Shown in pieces: positions 57,716-64,000 of a stretch of DNA of 64,000 nt. The notes under the pieces are model-generated. The model had not been told where the DNA came from and searched no databases. It saw only the letters and a list, made by a program, of their open reading frames with translations. Positions within the stretch are counted from its first letter, which is position 1. The number at the start of each line of letters is the position of its first letter. Source of the DNA: Epinephelus fuscoguttatus (taxonomy: Eukaryota; Chordata; Actinopteri; Perciformes; Serranidae); NCBI RefSeq assembly GCF_011397635.1, contig NC_064763.1:24503437-24567436 (forward strand). The letters run 5' to 3'. A program made the position numbers and the translations under genes.

Positions 57716-59392
57716 ACCAGACACCACAGATAATTAGATTAGCTAAGCGTTAGCTAGTAAAGATGAAAAGGCAGCAAAAGATCCTTTCATGTCATAGTTA
57801 TAGTCGACTAGCGAAGTTATAGTCGATCTATTGTCCAATCAATGGACTGTTTCTAGCTCCACCTTTTAGTGTTGGATCAGTGTGCGAGGTACCTCAGTGG
57901 AGGGCTGACGAAAACAGCATAGAAAGGAGCAGTTCTATCAGTACGATCCACAACTTTTGACAATGGAAACACAAAAATAACCATTCTGATGTGTAATAAA
58001 CCAAACTGAATCAGTCTAGTTGAGGTTTAAGATCATAATGGACCCAAGCTGAACCAGTGTAGGTTGTTGGTTTGATGCTGACACTCAGAAGTAGCCTCAA
58101 GTTATAAGCAACACTTATAACCGAGGACAGCTTTTTAAGATTTGCTCCTATAAACAAAGATTTTAAGCTGAGAAACAGGGATGAGTGTGGGCACTGTTAC
58201 CGCCGCAGCCATTTCATGGACACACGTCTGCATTTCAGCCGACAACAGGGACAGTGAGGAAGCGGTGGAGGTCAGCGTCTCTTCCTCTGAAAGTAGACGA
58301 GGTGGGGTAACGGTTCAGAGTGCTATTGAGGCAATATTGTGCAATCTCCTTTCCTCTGCCTCAGAACTGGTTACACTGATGACGGAGGAGTAACAGTGAA
58401 CCCTGTCTCAACATAATAGATGCAGTCATGAAGCTGAGGGTCAGTTCCTTTCCCCTGTCACACACACACACACACCCACACACACGCAGGGCAGTCACAG
58501 AGGGACAGCTGCTCTTCCTGTCACTGTGAGGACAGTGTGCTGCATCTATAAGGCTTTTATGGAGTCAGCAAAGGCACACAAAGACACGCATGCACTGAAA
58601 CCATCTCACATTTAGGCCTTAAATCTCTCCTCCTGTCCCTCAGCCTCACACACACACACGCTCTGCCACAAGGTGTATTTTCAGATACACAGGAAGTGGC
58701 AGTGCTCTGCCAGCACACAGTGTTGATGTCATGGCAAATAACATGTCAAACAATAGCACAAGTTAGGTACTTTCTTTCACAGTGGCAGAGCAGCACGTAG
58801 GTTGGGTTTGAAACAATAGCGCTTCAGTTTGTGTTCGAGGGTGCATCAGTTTTTAGGTTGTACTATTTTTTACAAGAGGAAGTGAGGTTCTAATATGGAC
58901 AATACTATAGAAGGAGCTTTTCTGAGCGTACTTCCTCTTTGCATTTACTGAAGGGGGAGGTCCACTGATAATGCATCCGCTATGAGTAAAAAATAATCCA
59001 AAACAATGTCTGCATGCACAGATTCATGAAACGTTCACATTTGCTGCTCCGACTCCCACCGACAGCGTCCGACTAGCAGCTTGTTTTCCCAGTAATACCC
59101 TGCATCTTTACAGAAAACCAGTCGAAATAAAGAACTGAAACTGGACCAGGCGCCACTGAAGTCATACGACAGATGACCTCAACCATATGGTTTACTGTAA
59201 GACATGAAGCACACGTGCACGTGGGAGTCAGACACAGACTTAGATATAAGTCATAACAAAGCGGCTCTGGTTTGCGTGCGTCTGTGTGTGCATCCCAGAC
59301 AGCTCGAGAGTGGACAAGGGAGCAACCAACCAATGAATAATTAACATCTTGGTAACCCTCGCCCCCTTTCGCCCAGCCTCATTAATAATTTA

Positions 59393-59460
59393 TTAGGCAG
59401 AAGACTTTATTTTCAATTTTTGAAGGACACATTTAAAGGATGTCCTTCAAATTAAAAGTA
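59393..59460. repeat. Short inverted repeat TTGAAGGACA...TGTCCTTCAA
   Basis: Ten-base arms at 59420-59429 and 59441-59450 are exact complements around an 11-bp spacer containing ATTTAAAGGA. The surrounding sequence is AT-rich and non-repetitive (CATTAATAATTTATTAGG just upstream). It could be a protein-binding palindrome or chance. Confidence 0.4.
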
Positions 59461-60791
59461 TTTGATTGTGGGGAGATGATGCTTTGTGGAGCCGACAGGG
59501 AGGTTTGACCTCCACATACAACCATAGCAACAGCGCTATACAGCCGAGCTGATGCAGACAAAGAAAGCATTTACTGACTCTTTTTGCTGATTGTTCATTT
59601 TAATATTTACACTGGTTGGAATATTTTCCGCTCCAAACTTTTTGGAGCTACTTATGCCCCTTCTTTGAAATAGGAAAAATAAATATCAGCGTACAAGTTG
59701 TTACACTAACCTTAAAGATCCAATTAGCATCACATAACTGACAAGAGAATGGTGCGGTTCACTTTACATTTTCCGTGTCGTGTGATGCTTCAGTCAAATA
59801 CGTGACGGAAACATCCGCAACTTCTTCAAATGTTGTAACCACTCTTCTGTTATCCGTCACCTTGAAGTGTTGTTAAAACATCATTAGACCAATAACTCAA
59901 ACAGCAGCAGTCAAGCAGTAGTGACAATACATGTGTCATATTTAAGGCGGAGATGTATGGAGATGTTTGTGCAGAAAGGAAATGAATGATTATCAGTGAC
60001 AGGATCAAAATGTGGGTTACATTCATACTTGGCAAGAGTGCCAGCCTCTGTAGCTGAAAAATATTGCTCATAATAATGAATTCCTTCAAAAACCTGCTCT
60101 TTTTCTCAGCCACTCTGACAGTCATCCTCTTTTTTTTTTTTTTTTTATCGGCCCGTCAAGCACCGGTTGCCAGGGATGCAGGCTTATGTGTCTTTGGGGA
60201 CCAATAACTCTGACTGACGTTTGCAAACTGTTTCAATGAAAAAGAGAGATAAAACACGTTACGAAAAAGAGAGTGCTGCAGTACCATCCACTTAGCAGCC
60301 TCTGGACTTGGCCCAGTTCACTGTCCGCAGTGTGGTAAAGGAAGGAAGGGAGGGAGGGGGGGGGGTTGAGGATGCCTAGAGCGCGCGTTGGGCATTAGAA
60401 TGAACTCATTTCTGAATCAGATCCAGCCACATTAATACACGTTTACTTTCTTAAAAGCATTGCAGCCAAGTCAGTAAAGTGTCACATATTCGGCAGCAAA
60501 AGCAGGGATGTAACCTGATCTCGAATGTAACAGGGTTGCGTGGGATCAATAAATGAGAGTGAGACTGAGCCCGGCTTTATATTTCCCAAAATCAATCACT
60601 ATTAGGAGTTGATTTAGACCTTGTGGTTAAGAACTGGCAAGGCAGCTTTTAACTATGAGGATAAACAGCGATACAGCTGACCTCCAGACTGTGAAGCTTG
60701 ACGTTCGCTCACCTAGTTAGGTATTCACTGAGATGCAGTAAGCGGACCTTGGTGTCAGGGCTGGTTTCTCCATCTTTAATTATCATTTTAA

Positions 60792-61441
60792 AGGTCCAGT
60801 GTGTAACATTTAGGAGGGTTTAGGTGTATCTAGTGATGAGGATTGCAGATCACAACCAGCTGAACCTTCTCCTTGTTAGGATTCTTTCAGTGTTCATTGT
60901 TGCTCTCCTCCTCTCCAAAAGAATCGGACCAGGTGATTTCAACCAGTAAAAACACTGAATAAAGCAGTTTCACGTTACAAATCAGTGTTTCTCCTATGCT
61001 GTTTGGCATTTCAGACACAGGCCACTAACCTAGCCCCTGTTCGTCTGCATTCACCCTTTTTTCTGACAACTTAAGATTCAGAACAAACAGACCCAGTGAT
61101 CTAAACCAGTAAGAACACTGAATAAAGAAGTTTGACGTTAAAAAAATTGGTGTTATCTTGATACTGTGCGTCATGGTGGGGCCTACGTGACAACATGCAT
61201 GGTCCTGTCTAGAGCCAGTGTTTGGTTTGTGCAATTTGTGTTACTTTAAAAACATGGTGATGCAACATGGCAGTCTCTGTAGACGATGACCTGCTCTCTG
61301 TATAGATAAAAACGGCTCATTCTAAGGTGAAAAAACAAAACTGTTCTTGTTGTAAGGTGGTTATAAACTAAAGAAAACATACTTATTATATCATATTCCA
61401 TTTTAGCCAATAGATCCCCCTATATCCTACACACTGGACCT
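60792..61441. mobile_element. Second copy of TTAA-type miniature element (family F)
   Basis: The ends AGGTCCAGTGTGTAAC and CTACACACTGGACCT are inverted repeats with 13 matching bases. TTAA borders the left end (60788-60791); the right flank is TTTG, a probable mutated TTAA. It matches 33422-33906. It also holds an internal duplication in which CCAGTAAAAACACTGAATAA and CCAGTAAGAACACTGAATAA occur about 160 bp apart. Confidence 0.65.
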
Positions 61442-62476
61442 TTTGTCAAAACAGTCTGCTGCTTTGAAAGTCCACTTGCCTAATATGTGGTCGTATTTGG
61501 TGCATTTCACAACTTCAGTTCTTCGAAACAGAAGGACAACAAGCACAACATCGCGTTGCAAAAAATCTGAATAGTTGCTGCAACTTGATATGATGGAGTT
61601 GATAAGGCTGCAGTAAGTGCACAACTTTTGTCACTGATCACATCTAATTGCTGCTAAGCTGTTAAGCCGATTTCCGCAGCTTCACCTGAGGAGAAAACAG
61701 ATCCAATCTCAATCGCCTATATCAGGACGCAATCTTCCTTTCACCATTAGACACTTCAGACGTCTGCCACATCAGCGTTAATTATGATAAAAGCACATGA
61801 GCAGAGGTTAAGTTGACTGCGGTTACTGACAGAGAGCAAAAAAAAAAAAAAAAGCTGCTCATTCATGCTGCAGTGAGGCGGCCAGTCTGCCATAGGTGTG
61901 GAAGTGTTGAGTAGAAATGATGACGACACCCATCCTCTCAGGGATCAAAAGTCAGTCATCTCTTCCTGTTTCACAGGACGCAGACGTGCATGAGTGGGTG
62001 CGAAATAAGTCAAGCGGCCATGACTTCCCCAAAACGGTGTTTGTTTTAAAGGACTCTCCTCTGATTTCAGTTTGTGTCCTCACATTGCACACCAGAGGCC
62101 CATTAACCTTGTCCTGGAATTAACATGGAAGTAGAACTCATTTACTGTCATCAGTTAAACCAAATATCTAAAAGTGGTAGTAATTTGCCCTTCAAAGTGA
62201 ATCTGGTGCAAAAAACAAGGGAAAAAAGTATGTAGATAAAATGATGCTGCTTCACACTGTAATCTCACATTTCCCTTTCAGGCAGACCCACCGTTGTCAT
62301 CACCTCTGACCGACACGACGGAGCTCAGCACACAAAGAAATTGATTTTTCAGCACTAAAATAAAGTCTAGTTTATCTAGAGCATGTGAGCACAATACTGA
62401 GATAATTACTGTCCACTGGCTGCTCACAGAGCTTTAAGCTCCGAGATGCAGGATTAAACACTGCTGTCTACATGCA

Positions 62477-62632
62477 TTATTGAGTTTCTCTGGGATGGAG
62501 AGCGGCTCTGGTACCGTGAGAGGATCTGCGGAGGGCAGCATCCTCCGAGTGTTTTAGTGAATGCTCCAAATCTTTCAAAACAATCCTGGAGAGCATCAGT
62601 TGAATGTCTGGGTCATCCCTCCTGCACTGATC
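62477..62632 (-). CDS. Candidate terminal coding exon of unknown gene
   Basis: On the minus strand a strong acceptor (pyrimidine tract TCTTTGTTTTTCTCTTCTGC, then CACAG ending at 62633) is followed by 51 open codons and a TAA at 62479-62477. The peptide starts DQCRRDDPDIQLMLSRIVLK and continues DLEHSLKHSEDAALRRSS. It looks protein-like: a charged amphipathic helix followed by a basic tail. I do not recognise the family. No upstream exon was found in the 1.4 kb left before the window edge, and no poly(A) signal (TTTATT on the plus strand) stands out nearby. An open stretch of this length can arise by chance. Confidence 0.25.
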   Translation of the reverse strand, partial: DQCRRDDPDIQLMLSRIVLKDLEHSLKHSEDAALRRSSHGTRAALHPRETQ

Positions 62633-62639
62633 CTGTGGC

Positions 62640-63600
62640 AGAAGAGAAAAACAAAGACACTGTGTTATTCTGTTTATTTAAATTGATGCAAGACTTGAAG
62701 AGCGCTGTACAGATGACACTGTCTGCAAACTATTGAGAATGCAGTTGGTTTTATGAAATATTCTGACCTTATGAATACATGTCAGAGTTATGATCCATGA
62801 TTGGATTCACATGGCGAAATCAGCTTCAGTCAGTGTGGATTAAAGGCAGGAGAATGGCAGATTTGTTGAGATACAGATGACATATGTAATATGTGAAGTG
62901 GCCAAACAACCAGGTCATAGAGATTCAAGTCATGCCAGAAAGTCAACAGATCAAATTCTACGCAGTTCCTCCTCAAAGTCATTTAATACAAAGTGTTTAA
63001 GTGGTTCTTGCTAAGCAGCCCGGTGAAGGGTCAAGTTTCCGTTGATGTGGCGGTAGAGTTGTGGCTCAGGGAGTATTAGAGGTCATGCACGGTTTCCATC
63101 AGCTGCTGCACTGACTGATGTGTGTGAGCACTGTGAATGTGGGCAAGTGTAACCATATAGAGTACTTACTTCCTCATACAGGGGAAAGGATAGTTGTGTG
63201 TTGTTACCTGATATCTCATGAAAATAATGTCTGGAGCATGTCTGTGTTCCCAGGGTCGTATGTTGTTCTATGTTCCACATCTCAGTATTTTCTTAATATG
63301 TCACATTAAAGAGACCTTTCAGAGGTTTTAATCTTCTCAGCAGTGCCTCTTTTTCCAAGGTCAAATGTTCAGTTTATGTTTCCCTGGGTCAGTATGTTAC
63401 AATTAGGTATATCAGTTTAGGTTAATTTTGCCTGACGCTAATTGGTAACTAACTAGTTAATTTTTAAGAAAAAAGTACAAAATTAAGTGAAACACAAGAG
63501 CCCAGTGCGACACTGACTCAGTGAGCTTTAGCGTCGCGTTTCAAAGCTCTATCTGTTTAGAAATTTGAATGTTTTGTGAGGGAAATGTTTTGCCCTTTAT
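62640..63600. other. No recognisable gene
   Basis: No conserved peptide, RNA gene or clear transposon was recognised. The open frames at 63083-63280 (minus) and 63118-63309 (plus) overlap each other and have no similarity I know. Confidence 0.35.
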
Positions 63601-63604
63601 TTTA

Positions 63605-64000
63605 GTGCCCACTGCCCACCCTCCAGTCTCTACCTGTTAGCTTATGTGAGCCTTGGCCGCTCTGCACTGCACACCAGCTGGATCGAGTGAAAGCTACCTA
63701 TCGGCACCACTCATTTGCAATTATTGGTGGTACACATGGTGGCCACCCTCCAGCCTTCCTCCAAGTTGCCTCACTGCATAAGCGGCTTCATTTTGAGCCA
63801 CAAAACCCTTTAGCATTGTTCACCATGTTAGCACCACCAGCCACGCTGACACTGCTAATGGTGCTAACAGAGCTAACAGCAATAACATAGTTAACAATGC
63901 TAAAGGGGGTTTGTGGCTCAAAACTGAGCCGCTTATTCACCTAGGTGATGTGGGGGGAGACCAGAGGGTGGGCACAATGTTTCCACAGCAACGCTGTTGG
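63605..64000. mobile_element. Foldback (long inverted-repeat) element, truncated by window end
   Basis: The inner arms 63778-63820 (ATAAGCGGCTTCATTTTGAG, CCACAAAACCCTTTAGCATT, GTT) and 63893-63936 pair over about 43 bp with few mismatches around a loop of about 72 nt. Farther out, GTGCCCACTGCCCACCCTCC on the left matches the complement of GAGGGTGGGCAC at 63963-63974 on the right. The structure suggests a foldback or long-TIR miniature element whose right end is outside the window. Confidence 0.55.

Noticed and set aside
58181..58393. 70-codon open frame rich in Ser, Glu and Val
   Set aside because: It looks protein-like at first, but there is no acceptor, no homologue and no continuation; the frame length is within chance.

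Overview
The window looks like nuclear DNA from a ray-finned (teleost) fish. Two vertebrate genes can be read exon by exon with GT/AG splice sites, and the space between and inside them is packed with repeat types typical of teleost genomes: non-autonomous hAT-like elements, TIR miniature elements, a tRNA-derived SINE with an (ATGA)n-type tail, LINE 3' ends with (ATGG)n tails, and a long AC-rich minisatellite. There is no sign of bacterial or viral gene organisation.

Layout. 1-6633: repeat-rich sequence upstream of the first readable exon; I find no coding exon here. 6634-16398 (+): thirteen exons of an ABCG half-transporter, closest to ABCG4, complete from just before Walker A to the stop; about 80 N-terminal residues are missing and probably lie left of the window. 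16399 to about 19830: its probable 3' UTR. 20170-22480: AC-rich minisatellite with a nested TIR element and a unique tail. 22480-25000: intergenic, with a perfect 21-bp hairpin at 24009-24054. 25176-36958 (+): the complete 14-exon gene for the MYST-family histone acetyltransferase KAT5/TIP60 (522 codons, or 519 from the better second ATG), with several transposon remnants in its introns. 36959-46500: kat5 3' flank and a dense, partly nested transposon graveyard (SINE, LINE, a hAT with an 8-bp target duplication, a long hairpin). 46500-64000: no recognisable gene; simple repeats, a GA-rich stretch ending in a good splice donor at 47864, possible conserved non-coding sequence, more repeats, one weak candidate terminal exon on the minus strand (62477-62632), and a foldback element cut by the right edge.

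The two genes are in tandem on the same strand but have unrelated jobs: sterol and lipid export at membranes (ABCG4) and acetylation of histones and DNA-damage proteins in the nucleus (KAT5). I see no evidence that they work together. I did not find a clearly new biological system. The most unusual items are the minisatellite that seems to be the expandable inside of a mobile element, the shortened kat5 exon 5, three strong hairpins, and the unassigned minus-strand exon candidate. Repeat-family names rest on terminal structure and memory of typical families, not on a database search.
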